Source: an uncultured Campylobacterota bacterium (GTDB lineage Bacteria; Campylobacterota; Campylobacteria; Campylobacterales; Sulfurovaceae). Taken from it: 64,000 nt of DNA. A program made the position numbers and the translations under genes. Location of the stretch: contig CAKZQQ010000007.1 of the NCBI GenBank assembly GCA_937141405.1, positions 1 to 64,000 of the forward strand, given 5' to 3'. The notes under the pieces were generated by a model that worked only from the letters and a program-made list of their open reading frames with translations, was not told the DNA's origin and did no database searches. Shown here piece after piece: positions 43,686-52,851 of this stretch (its first letter is position 1; each line of letters opens with the position of its first letter).

Positions 43686-45587
43686 TTAACCTATCGCCGA
43701 TGAAATCAAGGCTGCAATGAGCAGTGCGACTGCGCCAAAGACCATCCAAGCTAAATAGTTTGATAGATTACCGCTTTGCATCTTCCTTGATCCATCACCG
43801 CTTTTATAGACCACATTGGCTATCGCATCGACAGTCGCATCAACGATTTTCATATCGATACTTTTCCAAAATATACTAGAAAGTTCAGCATATGGTTTTG
43901 ATATCATCTCTGCATATAGTTGCGGTATATAATATTGATTTGATAAGAGTCTATAGATGAAGCTATTCTCAGTTTTTTCGCTTCTCTTTAACCCTTTGAT
44001 ATATTTAAACGCAGCCAAGAGTATCCCGCCGACAGCAAATGCCAATACTATAGCTCCCAGTATGCTCGCTAGATGATGTGTATGTTCGCTCATCTCATAC
44101 TCCGGCAATAGATTTGTGATAAAGCCCTCAAACCAATCTTTTCCAAACCCTGCAATAGCAGCTAAAATTGCAAGCGGGCTCATTCCTATGAGTACATATG
44201 TGTACATCTCATGTGGATGGATACCAAATTCTTTATAGCGTGCATCGCCGTGGAAAGTTAAGAAGACCTGTCTAAAGCTATAAAATGCAGTCATCCCCGC
44301 AGTAATCACAAGCATTGCCCAAAGAATCAAACTTCCCTCATTGAATGCACTCTCTATGATCGCATCTTTTGAGAAAAACCCTGCAAGTGGTGGGATGCCG
44401 GCAAGCGCGAAGGACGCTAGACCCATATAAAGCCAAGTCCATCGCATCTTTTTACGCAAAGCCCCCATCTTAAAGATATCAAGCTCATCGTGCATAGCAT
44501 GCATCACATTTCCTGCACCCAAGAAGAGAAGCGCTTTGAAAAATGCGTGTGCCGCAAGGTGAAAGAGTGCTATCCAATACGCACCAAGTCCGGCTGCTGC
44601 AAACATATATCCAAGTTGTGAGAGAGTTGAAAATGCAATGATTCTTTTTAAATCTCTATTGACAAGCGCCATAGACGCCGCAAAGAATGCAACAAATGTT
44701 CCAAGTGAAGCGATGAAATAACTTACTCCGGCAACCTCTTCCATCCCGAAAAGCGGATTAGCACGAATGACCAAAAAGACTCCGGCAGTAACCATAGTCG
44801 CAGCATGGATAAGAGCAGAGACTGGTGTCGGCCCCTCCATCGCATCAGTCAACCAAGTATGGAGAGGAAATTGTGCCGATTTACCCATAGCACCGATAAA
44901 GAGTGCGATCGCTGCAGTGATCAATACTACCGGTGAGAGTTCAGCGAGTTTTGGGAATACCTCATCATATTGAAGCGAACCCGTATTCCAAAATATGATA
45001 AATATACCCACAAGCATACCAAGGTCAGCGATACGATTCATGATAAATGCTTCATTTGCTGCCCAAGAAGGAGAGATAGATGGGTTGATATCTCTTGTGA
45101 CATCTTTTTTGTGATACCAGAAACCTATGAGCAACCATGAGCAGACGCCAACACCTTCCCAACCGATAAAAAGTCCGGCAAAGTTATCACTCATAACAAG
45201 CACCATCATCGAAAAGACAAATGCTGAGAGATAAGAGAAAAATCTATTAAAACTTCTATCATGGTCCATATAACCGATAGAGTAGATGTGTACAACTGTA
45301 GAGACCAAAGAGACGACGACCATCATCGTTACACTCACATGATCTGCTACAAAACCAAAGGGGATGGAGAGATCGCCAACAACAATCCAATCCATCATAG
45401 TCACATGGATTACCTCGTTAGTCATCGCGATATGGTATGCCAATGTTGCTGATGCCAAAAATGATATAAACAGAAGCAACGATGCAACGATACCAACGAA
45501 TGTCTGCTTTGGCACCATGACAAACATCAATGCAAAAAGAGAGCTGACAAAGGGAGCAAAGAGTGCGATATATACTAAATTTTCCAT
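43686..45587 (-). CDS. nuoL: NADH-quinone oxidoreductase subunit L
   Basis: NuoL is the distal antiporter-like subunit, whose long C-terminal lateral helix runs along the membrane arm. It has 633 residues. GWEGVGVCSWLLIGFWY, QFPLHTWLTDAMEGPTPVSA and AFSTLSQLGYMFAAAG are family signatures. The C-terminal part (from about residue 530) matches the amphipathic helix and last membrane anchor. It lies 2 bp after nuoK. Confidence 0.97.
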   Translation of the reverse strand: MENLVYIALFAPFVSSLFALMFVMVPKQTFVGIVASLLLFISFLASATLAYHIAMTNEVIHVTMMDWIVVGDLSIPFGFVADHVSVTMMVVVSLVSTVVHIYSIGYMDHDRSFNRFFSYLSAFVFSMMVLVMSDNFAGLFIGWEGVGVCSWLLIGFWYHKKDVTRDINPSISPSWAANEAFIMNRIADLGMLVGIFIIFWNTGSLQYDEVFPKLAELSPVVLITAAIALFIGAMGKSAQFPLHTWLTDAMEGPTPVSALIHAATMVTAGVFLVIRANPLFGMEEVAGVSYFIASLGTFVAFFAASMALVNRDLKRIIAFSTLSQLGYMFAAAGLGAYWIALFHLAAHAFFKALLFLGAGNVMHAMHDELDIFKMGALRKKMRWTWLYMGLASFALAGIPPLAGFFSKDAIIESAFNEGSLILWAMLVITAGMTAFYSFRQVFLTFHGDARYKEFGIHPHEMYTYVLIGMSPLAILAAIAGFGKDWFEGFITNLLPEYEMSEHTHHLASILGAIVLAFAVGGILLAAFKYIKGLKRSEKTENSFIYRLLSNQYYIPQLYAEMISKPYAELSSIFWKSIDMKIVDATVDAIANVVYKSGDGSRKMQSGNLSNYLAWMVFGAVALLIAALISSAIG

Positions 45588-45589
45588 CT

Positions 45590-45892
45590 CTACCCCTTCA
45601 TCGTAGCAAGATCATCAAGATCAAGCGTACCATTCTTTTTATAAATGAGAATCAAAAGCCCAAGTCCCACGGCAACCTCACTCGCAGCTATAGCAATCAC
45701 AAAAAATGCAAACATCTGACCTGAGAGATCATTGTAAAAATGGCCTGCAGCCGCTAAAGCTATATTGGCGGCATTGAGCATAATCTCTGTTGAGAAAAAG
45801 AGCATCAATAGATTCTTTCTTCTTACAACACCCATCAAACCTATCGCAAAAAGCAAACCGGATATTATCAAGTAGTGATTTAGTCCTATCAT
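45590..45892 (-). CDS. nuoK: NADH-quinone oxidoreductase subunit K
   Basis: This 100-residue subunit has three membrane helices. The conserved Glu residues of the proton pathway are in STEIMLNAANIAL and AIAASEVAVGLG. The start codon overlaps the nuoJ stop by one base. Confidence 0.96.
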   Translation of the reverse strand: MIGLNHYLIISGLLFAIGLMGVVRRKNLLMLFFSTEIMLNAANIALAAAGHFYNDLSGQMFAFFVIAIAASEVAVGLGLLILIYKKNGTLDLDDLATMKG

Positions 45893-46476
45893 TATTTTTC
45901 CCCATCCTTTTCATCTAAGATCATCTCTTCTTCTTCTGATATAGCTATATCCTCTTCGATATCCGTCAAAGATATATCCATCTTTTTACCTGCTAGTATA
46001 ATGCCCGCTATCATCGCAACAAGCAACATAAGTGCCGCCACCTCGAAAGGAATGAGATACTTTGTAAAAAGTATCAATCCGACTGACTGAGGATTTGTTG
46101 CACCCTCTAGCGGTGGGTATGATGCTTCTATATTGGCTCCTAAAATAGGGGCTATAAATATCAAAGTTAAGAGGAGTGCCACGGATCCACCAAGTAAAAC
46201 TACTAAAGTGGTGGATGCATTTTTCTCTTTGACATCTTTGGTTGCATCAAAGAACATCATCCCAAATGCATAGAGTGCCATCACGGCACCGACATACACG
46301 ACTAACTGAACCGCACCCAAAAAATCTGCATCAAGCAGAAAGAAAAAGCCGGATATCATAACCATCCCTGCTGCGAGTGCACTCATAGCATAGAGCACAT
46401 TTTTGCTAAATGCCGTGATGAGAAACAAAACAATCGTTGCCACAGAGAAAAAATAAAATGCAATTTGTTCAAACAT
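45892..46476 (-). CDS. nuoJ: NADH-quinone oxidoreductase subunit J
   Basis: This 194-residue membrane subunit has about five helices. It contains AVQLVVYVGAVMALYAFGMM, the region of helix 3 that changes shape during turnover. The last 25 residues are strongly acidic, extending into the cytoplasm. It lies 15 bp after nuoI. Confidence 0.95.
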   Translation of the reverse strand: MFEQIAFYFFSVATIVLFLITAFSKNVLYAMSALAAGMVMISGFFFLLDADFLGAVQLVVYVGAVMALYAFGMMFFDATKDVKEKNASTTLVVLLGGSVALLLTLIFIAPILGANIEASYPPLEGATNPQSVGLILFTKYLIPFEVAALMLLVAMIAGIILAGKKMDISLTDIEEDIAISEEEEMILDEKDGEK

Positions 46477-46491
46477 ATCAGCTCCTCCTAT

Positions 46492-47088
46492 TTAATACGC
46501 TAAAGGCGTTTTTTTGATATTTTTATCCGCCCATGGTGTTGGAGCACCGTAACCTGCGAACTCCTCTTGCTCTTTAAGCCTATCTATTGGTGTTAACATA
46601 TCCTCAAAGAGTGAAAAGCTTGCTCTTTGCTCACTCGCGGTCTCATATCTTGCACCGTGAACGATAGCAAGTTCAGGACAAACCTCGGCACAATACCCAC
46701 AAAAGATACATCGACCAAAGTTGATGGTATATTCACTCACCTCTTTTCTTTGGTTCTCATCATATCGTGTCTCCATAGCGATGCAATTTGAGATACATAT
46801 CTTCTCACAAAGACCGCAACCGATACATCTATAATGCCCGCTCTCAAGCAATCGTAACATATCATGTATGGCTCGATATCTAGGTGGAATCGGCATCTTC
46901 TCAAAAGGATACTTTGTCGTATGACTTTTGCCCATAAAAAGAGTTTTAAACATCTCTCTGATGGTTACCCAAAGGCCGATAAAGAGCTCTATCCTAAAAG
47001 TTCTTTTTACTACTCTTTTAAATCTACACCAAGGCGTCAAAGGAGTGCCTCCAAGGTCTAACATTATATATTTTTGTTTTTCATTCAT
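46492..47088 (-). CDS. nuoI: NADH-quinone oxidoreductase subunit I
   Basis: NuoI carries the two 4Fe-4S clusters (N6a, N6b) that pass electrons towards N2. The motifs CIGCGLCEKICISNC and CIFCGYCAEVCPELA are at about residues 91-105 and 127-141. It has 198 residues. GGGGAG precedes the ATG. Confidence 0.96.
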   Translation of the reverse strand: MNEKQKYIMLDLGGTPLTPWCRFKRVVKRTFRIELFIGLWVTIREMFKTLFMGKSHTTKYPFEKMPIPPRYRAIHDMLRLLESGHYRCIGCGLCEKICISNCIAMETRYDENQRKEVSEYTINFGRCIFCGYCAEVCPELAIVHGARYETASEQRASFSLFEDMLTPIDRLKEQEEFAGYGAPTPWADKNIKKTPLAY

Positions 47089-47103
47089 CTCTACAACTCC
47101 CCT

Positions 47104-48114
47104 TTATATCATGACCACGATACCTGTAATCATGACATTGATTACAGCTATAGGCATCAACACTTTCCAACAAAACCACATCAATTGATCAGGTCTTACA
47201 TGTGGCCAAGAGGCTCTCACCCACAGCATCAAAAAGAAAAAGAATGATATCTTCAATATAATCGCAATCCATCCCGGGATAAACCCTAAAGGTGCATATC
47301 CGCCGACGAATATCAACGAAGCCATGATGGAGATAGTAATCATATTTGCATATTCACCGATAAAGAACATCCCCCATCGCATACCGCTATACTCTGTAGC
47401 ATATCCTGAGACGATCTCAGCTTCATGCTCCAAAAGGTCAAACGGTGTTCTATTGGTCTCTGCAAAACCGGCTATCAAAAAGAGTATAAACGCAACCGGC
47501 TGTTGCCAAAGAATCCATGAGCCGACACCACCGGTTTGTGCATTATTAAAATCTAAAAGTGAAAGGGAACCGACAAGCATGATAGGGGCAAGCAAAGAGA
47601 GTCCCGTGATAACCTCATAACTCAAAAATTGTACTGCCGTTCTCGCTGAACCTAAGATCCCCCATTTATTTGCTTGTGCCATACCGGCTAAGAGTGGGCC
47701 ATAGAGTCCGGATCCCATCACGCCAAGCATAAAGAGTATCCCGATATTGATATCCGCAATAGTCGAAGGAACGATTGCTCCACCGATAAGAGGGAAAGAT
47801 GTTGGAATTGTAAATGTCGGAAAGAGTGGCACAGCTGAGAGTGCAATAAACGCTGTAGCTGCTGTTACTGCAGGCGCTATCATAAATATAATTCTATTTG
47901 CATTTTGCGGGATGATATCCTCTTTTGTCAAGAGTTTAATCCCATCAGCAACGATTTGAAGTAACCCCAAAGGTCCAACATGTGCAGGCCCTATACGGCG
48001 TTGCATATATGCCAATACTTTTCGCTCCAAATACGTACCAAATCCGGCTAACGCCGAAACGATCGCAAGAACCAAAACTATCTTTATAATTATTCCTATC
48101 ATCAATGGATCCAT
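47104..48114 (-). CDS. nuoH: NADH-quinone oxidoreductase subunit H
   Basis: This 336-residue membrane subunit forms most of the quinone entry channel next to NuoB and NuoD. It contains ERKVLAYMQRRIGPAHVGPL and the conserved acidic loop RTPFDLLEHEAEIVSGY. I prefer ATG 48114, with GAGG six bases upstream, over GTG 48126, which would sit inside the end of the second nuoG. Confidence 0.96.
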   Translation of the reverse strand: MDPLMIGIIIKIVLVLAIVSALAGFGTYLERKVLAYMQRRIGPAHVGPLGLLQIVADGIKLLTKEDIIPQNANRIIFMIAPAVTAATAFIALSAVPLFPTFTIPTSFPLIGGAIVPSTIADINIGILFMLGVMGSGLYGPLLAGMAQANKWGILGSARTAVQFLSYEVITGLSLLAPIMLVGSLSLLDFNNAQTGGVGSWILWQQPVAFILFLIAGFAETNRTPFDLLEHEAEIVSGYATEYSGMRWGMFFIGEYANMITISIMASLIFVGGYAPLGFIPGWIAIILKISFFFFLMLWVRASWPHVRPDQLMWFCWKVLMPIAVINVMITGIVVMI

Positions 48115-48115
48115 C

Positions 48116-50578
48116 TCACACCTCACTTATCTTTACTTGTTTAAATCTGCCCGCATTAAAAAGTGGATAGATCTCTTTTGAACTTAAAAAGTCAGGAACT
48201 TTTACCACATCGCCGCTCATTTTAGCATCGATCTCAACAGGTAGCTCAAGAGATACATCATCTATCTCCACTTTTACTTTTTTACCCAAAGTTTGTGCTT
48301 TCGCTTCACTCACATACAGAGCAAACGGCTCAAAGATTTGATGCGCTCTGTTTGTAAAGTCATTAAACTGTCTTTGCGGATTGCATCTGTAAGCAATCTC
48401 GCCTTCTAGCTTATAGCTCTCATCAGGTTTTTCAACCTCAAACGCCTTTGCTTTTGTTGCTTTTTGTTTGAGCATATAGCCTCTAAGTTCTTCGCCTGCA
48501 TTTGTAAAGCCATTTGGCAATGCATCAAAAGAGAGTGCTTCAAAGCCTTTTCTTGTTGGCAATTTGCTTGTCCAATCAATACTCAACTGCTCTCCAAGCC
48601 CTAGAGCACTCATGATATCATTGAGCTCATAACCGTTGTATGAAAGTGCCGCGTTTGTAGGGACAACTCTTTTATGCATATTGGTAAATGTCCCCTCTTG
48701 TTGATTAAGCGCAGGCATATCCAAATCGCCATCGCCTAGTGCGCTCAATCTAAAGTCACCTGCTTCGTTGTACCCTATCGTGTATCCATCTGCTTTTTCA
48801 TCAAGATCACAGATAAGTGCAACACCCAAAGAGTTAGTTTTTGGCGGGATAAGTGCTATCTTGATAGCTGTATATTGTTCGATAAATGCCAAAAGTTTTG
48901 CAAGATTTTCCGCTCTTGGATGCGCATAGAAATCTTCGCCGACAACCATAGAGAAATTATCTGCTTTTGCTACCATCTTCTCAAAGATGTCACCAAATCC
49001 TTCAGGAGCACCCAAGAGTGATGCCAACTCATTTGCAACATACTCTACCTCTTTTTCGACTACTTTTGGTTTTTTCTTTGTTACCTCTTTACTCTCACCC
49101 GTCTCTTCATCGACAACGGTTTCCGTCACATCTTCCATGATCGTCTCTTGGACTGTTTTTGTTGCTTTTTTGTGGAAACTCTCAAGATAGTTTTTAGTCT
49201 CTTTAGGAAGTTCATCTTTTGATGCAAAAAGATCAAGCACAAGGTAGAGCGCATACTCTTCTAAGCCCGGTGTATGATAGATAGGCGTAACATTTTTACC
49301 AAGTGATTCTATGAGTGTATCGCCTACCGGATGAAAATAGAGTCCCGCTCCTTTGTTAAGTTTTTGGATGTTGTTGAAGGTATATCTTACATTTGGGTTG
49401 TCATGTCTAAGTGCGCTGCCTACACTGATGATAAAATTACTCTCACTCATCATCTCTTTATAGTTACCGCTATATAAGCTCTCGCCTCTATAGTTCTCAA
49501 AATCTTTTAAGAAGCTTTGGAATGCTTTGGCTTCGGGGTTAATCAGTTTCACTCCGAGCTCTTTCTTGAGACTTTGAAGCATTGCTGCCTCTTCATTTGT
49601 GATAGTCGAGTTAAAACGAATCGCTTTTGCCTCTTTAAATGCTTTGATTGCTTTTGTAAACTGTTTTTCATCTTTTGTTGCGCCGCTATTTTCAAAATCA
49701 TATCCGAAGCGTCCCGCGCCACACAGCGATACATAGTTCCACTCGTTAGTTACCCTATATATCTTATCACTTCTGTCGCTAATTGAGGTTGGTTTTGTCT
49801 CATAAAATATCTGGCAACCACTACTACAATGGGAACAAGTTGCAGGAACGCGTTTGAGCTCCCATGCGTTTGATGTATAGACAAAATCTCTACTTACAAG
49901 TGCACCAACCGGGCAGACAGAGAGACACTCGCCACAATCGCTACAGTTTGTTTGCCCACTCTCATCACTTGGGACGATAAGCGATTTTTGCAATTTATTC
50001 CACATAGCATACGCATCTTTTGGCATGCTCTCTTTAAGCTCTTTGTCAAGCTCAGCTCCATTTCGTGGTCCCGTTGAGAGTGCATTGTCTCCAACCATAT
50101 CTTTACAGATTGTCACACATCGTTCACATACGATACAAAGACCCGGATCATAATGCAATACACTACTAAAATTTGTGCTCTCTCTTTTGCAATCAGCAAT
50201 CGTATAATTTTGTGAATCAACGCCAAGTTCAAGGGTATAGTTTTGCAGTTCACACTCTCCGCTTTGATCACAAACGCCACATTGAAGAGGATGGTTTATA
50301 TCATACACCCCCATGATCGCTCTTCTCTCTTCAAGGATCTCTTCACTGCTTGTTGTAACATCCATGCCGTCTTTCGCTTTCGCATTACAAGCATAGACTC
50401 TTTTGCCGTCAGCCTCCACTAAACATATACGACAAGCGAGTGTAGGAGAGCATCTACTGATATAGCAAATAGCAGGAATAAATATGCCATTTGCTCTAGC
50501 GATATTGAGTATATACTCGCCCTCTTTAGCTACACATTCAACGCCGTCAATCTTGATCTTCACTTCATTTGGATTCAT
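48116..50578 (-). CDS. nuoG: NADH-quinone oxidoreductase subunit G, second copy (NuoG2)
   Basis: This 820-residue Fe-S subunit of the peripheral arm has an N-terminal 2Fe-2S site (CYISRCSPTLACRIC with a later Cys in YACNAKA). The N5-type motif is HPLQCGVCDQSGEC, followed by two 4Fe-4S motifs (CIVCERCVTIC and CSDCGECLSVCPVG) and the molybdopterin-family-type site CSHCSSGC. The degenerate molybdopterin-binding half follows. At about residues 480-515 there is a Lys/Glu/Val-rich insertion not found in the other copy. Start and stop codons overlap with the first nuoG (ATGA). Confidence 0.94.
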   Translation of the reverse strand: MNPNEVKIKIDGVECVAKEGEYILNIARANGIFIPAICYISRCSPTLACRICLVEADGKRVYACNAKAKDGMDVTTSSEEILEERRAIMGVYDINHPLQCGVCDQSGECELQNYTLELGVDSQNYTIADCKRESTNFSSVLHYDPGLCIVCERCVTICKDMVGDNALSTGPRNGAELDKELKESMPKDAYAMWNKLQKSLIVPSDESGQTNCSDCGECLSVCPVGALVSRDFVYTSNAWELKRVPATCSHCSSGCQIFYETKPTSISDRSDKIYRVTNEWNYVSLCGAGRFGYDFENSGATKDEKQFTKAIKAFKEAKAIRFNSTITNEEAAMLQSLKKELGVKLINPEAKAFQSFLKDFENYRGESLYSGNYKEMMSESNFIISVGSALRHDNPNVRYTFNNIQKLNKGAGLYFHPVGDTLIESLGKNVTPIYHTPGLEEYALYLVLDLFASKDELPKETKNYLESFHKKATKTVQETIMEDVTETVVDEETGESKEVTKKKPKVVEKEVEYVANELASLLGAPEGFGDIFEKMVAKADNFSMVVGEDFYAHPRAENLAKLLAFIEQYTAIKIALIPPKTNSLGVALICDLDEKADGYTIGYNEAGDFRLSALGDGDLDMPALNQQEGTFTNMHKRVVPTNAALSYNGYELNDIMSALGLGEQLSIDWTSKLPTRKGFEALSFDALPNGFTNAGEELRGYMLKQKATKAKAFEVEKPDESYKLEGEIAYRCNPQRQFNDFTNRAHQIFEPFALYVSEAKAQTLGKKVKVEIDDVSLELPVEIDAKMSGDVVKVPDFLSSKEIYPLFNAGRFKQVKISEV

Positions 50579-52851
50579 TTAATTACCCCGTCCTCTTGTA
50601 ATTTCATCAAAGTATATCTATAATTTTTTAAACCTGATGCTTCGAGTGGCTCTGCAACACTTGCGGTTATCGCAATGGTTCCTTTCATCGATGCATCAAG
50701 TTTAAAAATTCTCACATACTGCCTCGTATCGTTTTCAAAAAAAAGCTCCTCTCCGTCACTTATTTTCATAGCTGCTGCAAACTGCTGAGAGCCTTTGAGA
50801 TATCTGCTTTGGCTGTATTTGTGGAGTGTGTTCTGTGTAAAATGCAAGCCCTCATTACACCAGTAGACAACGCCGCCATCATAAGTCGGCAAATCTTCAA
50901 TCTCTTCAAACGCTTCGCTGCTCTTTACATTTTTAACATCAAGCAGGTACCCCCGATCATCTTCAAGACTTGAGAGTTCTTGAGTAAGCGCATCAAACTC
51001 TACTGCTTTATAGCCGCCTTTTTTAGGAAGCTCTTTTGTATAATCAATCGTATACTCTGCTTCCAATCCTAAAGCATTGGCAATATCATTGAGCGTATAG
51101 CCGCCAAATGGGAGTGCAACATGTGTGGCAACCACACGTTTATCAATGGTTGTGAGTGTTCCCTCTTGTTGGTTGAGTGCCGGCATATCAAGATCAACTT
51201 CACCTTGTGAGCCCAAAGTAAAATCGCCTTTTATGTTGTAACCTATACTCTGCTCCTCGGTATCTTCATCATCAAGATTACATATCAAAGAGACACCAAG
51301 CGCATTTGTCGCAGGTGGGACGAGTATGACATTAAACTCACCGTATTTCTCAAAAAGTGCGAGCAGTTTTGCTATCTCTATAGCTCTTGGATGTCCATAA
51401 AGATCAGCCCCTACAATGAGTGAGCGTCTGCTTTTTTTCTCAAAAGAAGCTGCCAACTTCTCAAGCTCCTCTTCTCCAACATTACTCTCAGCACTCAGGT
51501 TCCCTATATCTAGAGAATCTAAAAACTCTTTGACCTCATCGGAGAGCTCAATATTACTCAAAAGTGCATCCACTAAAAGTGCTGCAACACCCTCTTCACT
51601 TCCTACTTCATATTTGATAAATTGTGTTATGATTTTTGCCATACTCGCATCTTCGATGGGATGCAAATAGGCTACTCTAGCTCTATGCCATTTGCTTGCC
51701 ATAGATATATGGTATTTGACCATTGGATTATCATCATTGATTCGTGTACCGAAAACTATGATTGCGTCTGAATCTTTGATCGCTGTAAGATCACCATTGT
51801 AGAGACTTTTTCCACTCACTGAGCTATAAGCACTAAGAAATTTTTGATAGCTTCTCGCCTCATCACAGATGAGCTTATAGCCATACTTCTCTTTAAGCTT
51901 TTGCAAGATGAGTGCCTCTTCGTTAGTGATATTTGCGCTCAAGCGTATACTCTTAGCCACCTTAAATGCCTCTATAGCGCGTTTGAAAGCTGCGGTATCT
52001 TTGCTGACATCTTGGTTTGCAAAATTATAAGCAAATCTCCCTGCCCCGCAAAGTGAGTTAAACTCAAATGGATTTGTCACTCTATAGATACTCTTCTCTC
52101 TGTTTGCAATGCTTAAAGGCTTGGACTCATAATAGAGAGCGCATCCGCTACTACAGTGTGCACATGTTGCCGGAATTCGCTCAAGCTCCCATGCATTAGA
52201 GCTGTATTTAAACTCACTATTTGTGAGTGCGCCCACAGGACAAACTGCCATACACTCACCGCAGTTACTACAATCATTATCTAAATCTGTATTGATAATT
52301 CTTGAGTTGTATCCGCCAACCGCTACTTCGAGTATACTCTCGCCAACGATTTCATTACAAACTCGCACACATCTTTCACAAACGATACAAAGAGAAGGGT
52401 CATAGCTGATAAATCCCCAATCTTCGACCTTTTTATCTGACTCTTTTGCACTAAAATTTTGTGCTGCTACATCAAACTCCAATGTCTTATTTTGCAGATC
52501 ACACTCACCGCTTTTATCGCATACTCCACACTCCAAAGGGTGATTGACGCTAAAGAGTTTCATGATATTTTGTCTATGCTTATAGAGCGTTTCGCTTGTG
52601 ATGATGACATTCGCGCCATCAACCGCTCGCTCTTGGCAAGCAAGCACTGTTCCCTCTACGCCTTCTATCTGCACAACACATATTCGGCATGATGCTATCG
52701 GTTTTACTTTAGATATATAACACATCGTAGGGATATAGATATCATTGGCTCTAGCAATTTCGAGTATGGTATTGCCTTTTTTGCCTACACAACTTTTTCC
52801 ATCTATAGTGATAGTGATATTTTGATTCATCTCTTGCTTCTGTGCCATCAT
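50575..52851 (-). CDS. nuoG: NADH-quinone oxidoreductase subunit G, first copy (NuoG1)
   Basis: This 758-residue paralogue of the next gene has the same order of Fe-S motifs: CYISKVKPIASCRIC, HPLECGVCDKSGEC, CIVCERCVRVCNE, CSNCGECMAVCPVG and CAHCSSGC. The C-terminal half is a degenerate molybdopterin-oxidoreductase domain. The start ATG at 52849-52851 forms a TAATG overlap with the upstream gene. A longer frame from 52890 is unlikely because it would overlap by 40 bp. Confidence 0.93.
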   Translation of the reverse strand: MMAQKQEMNQNITITIDGKSCVGKKGNTILEIARANDIYIPTMCYISKVKPIASCRICVVQIEGVEGTVLACQERAVDGANVIITSETLYKHRQNIMKLFSVNHPLECGVCDKSGECDLQNKTLEFDVAAQNFSAKESDKKVEDWGFISYDPSLCIVCERCVRVCNEIVGESILEVAVGGYNSRIINTDLDNDCSNCGECMAVCPVGALTNSEFKYSSNAWELERIPATCAHCSSGCALYYESKPLSIANREKSIYRVTNPFEFNSLCGAGRFAYNFANQDVSKDTAAFKRAIEAFKVAKSIRLSANITNEEALILQKLKEKYGYKLICDEARSYQKFLSAYSSVSGKSLYNGDLTAIKDSDAIIVFGTRINDDNPMVKYHISMASKWHRARVAYLHPIEDASMAKIITQFIKYEVGSEEGVAALLVDALLSNIELSDEVKEFLDSLDIGNLSAESNVGEEELEKLAASFEKKSRRSLIVGADLYGHPRAIEIAKLLALFEKYGEFNVILVPPATNALGVSLICNLDDEDTEEQSIGYNIKGDFTLGSQGEVDLDMPALNQQEGTLTTIDKRVVATHVALPFGGYTLNDIANALGLEAEYTIDYTKELPKKGGYKAVEFDALTQELSSLEDDRGYLLDVKNVKSSEAFEEIEDLPTYDGGVVYWCNEGLHFTQNTLHKYSQSRYLKGSQQFAAAMKISDGEELFFENDTRQYVRIFKLDASMKGTIAITASVAEPLEASGLKNYRYTLMKLQEDGVIK

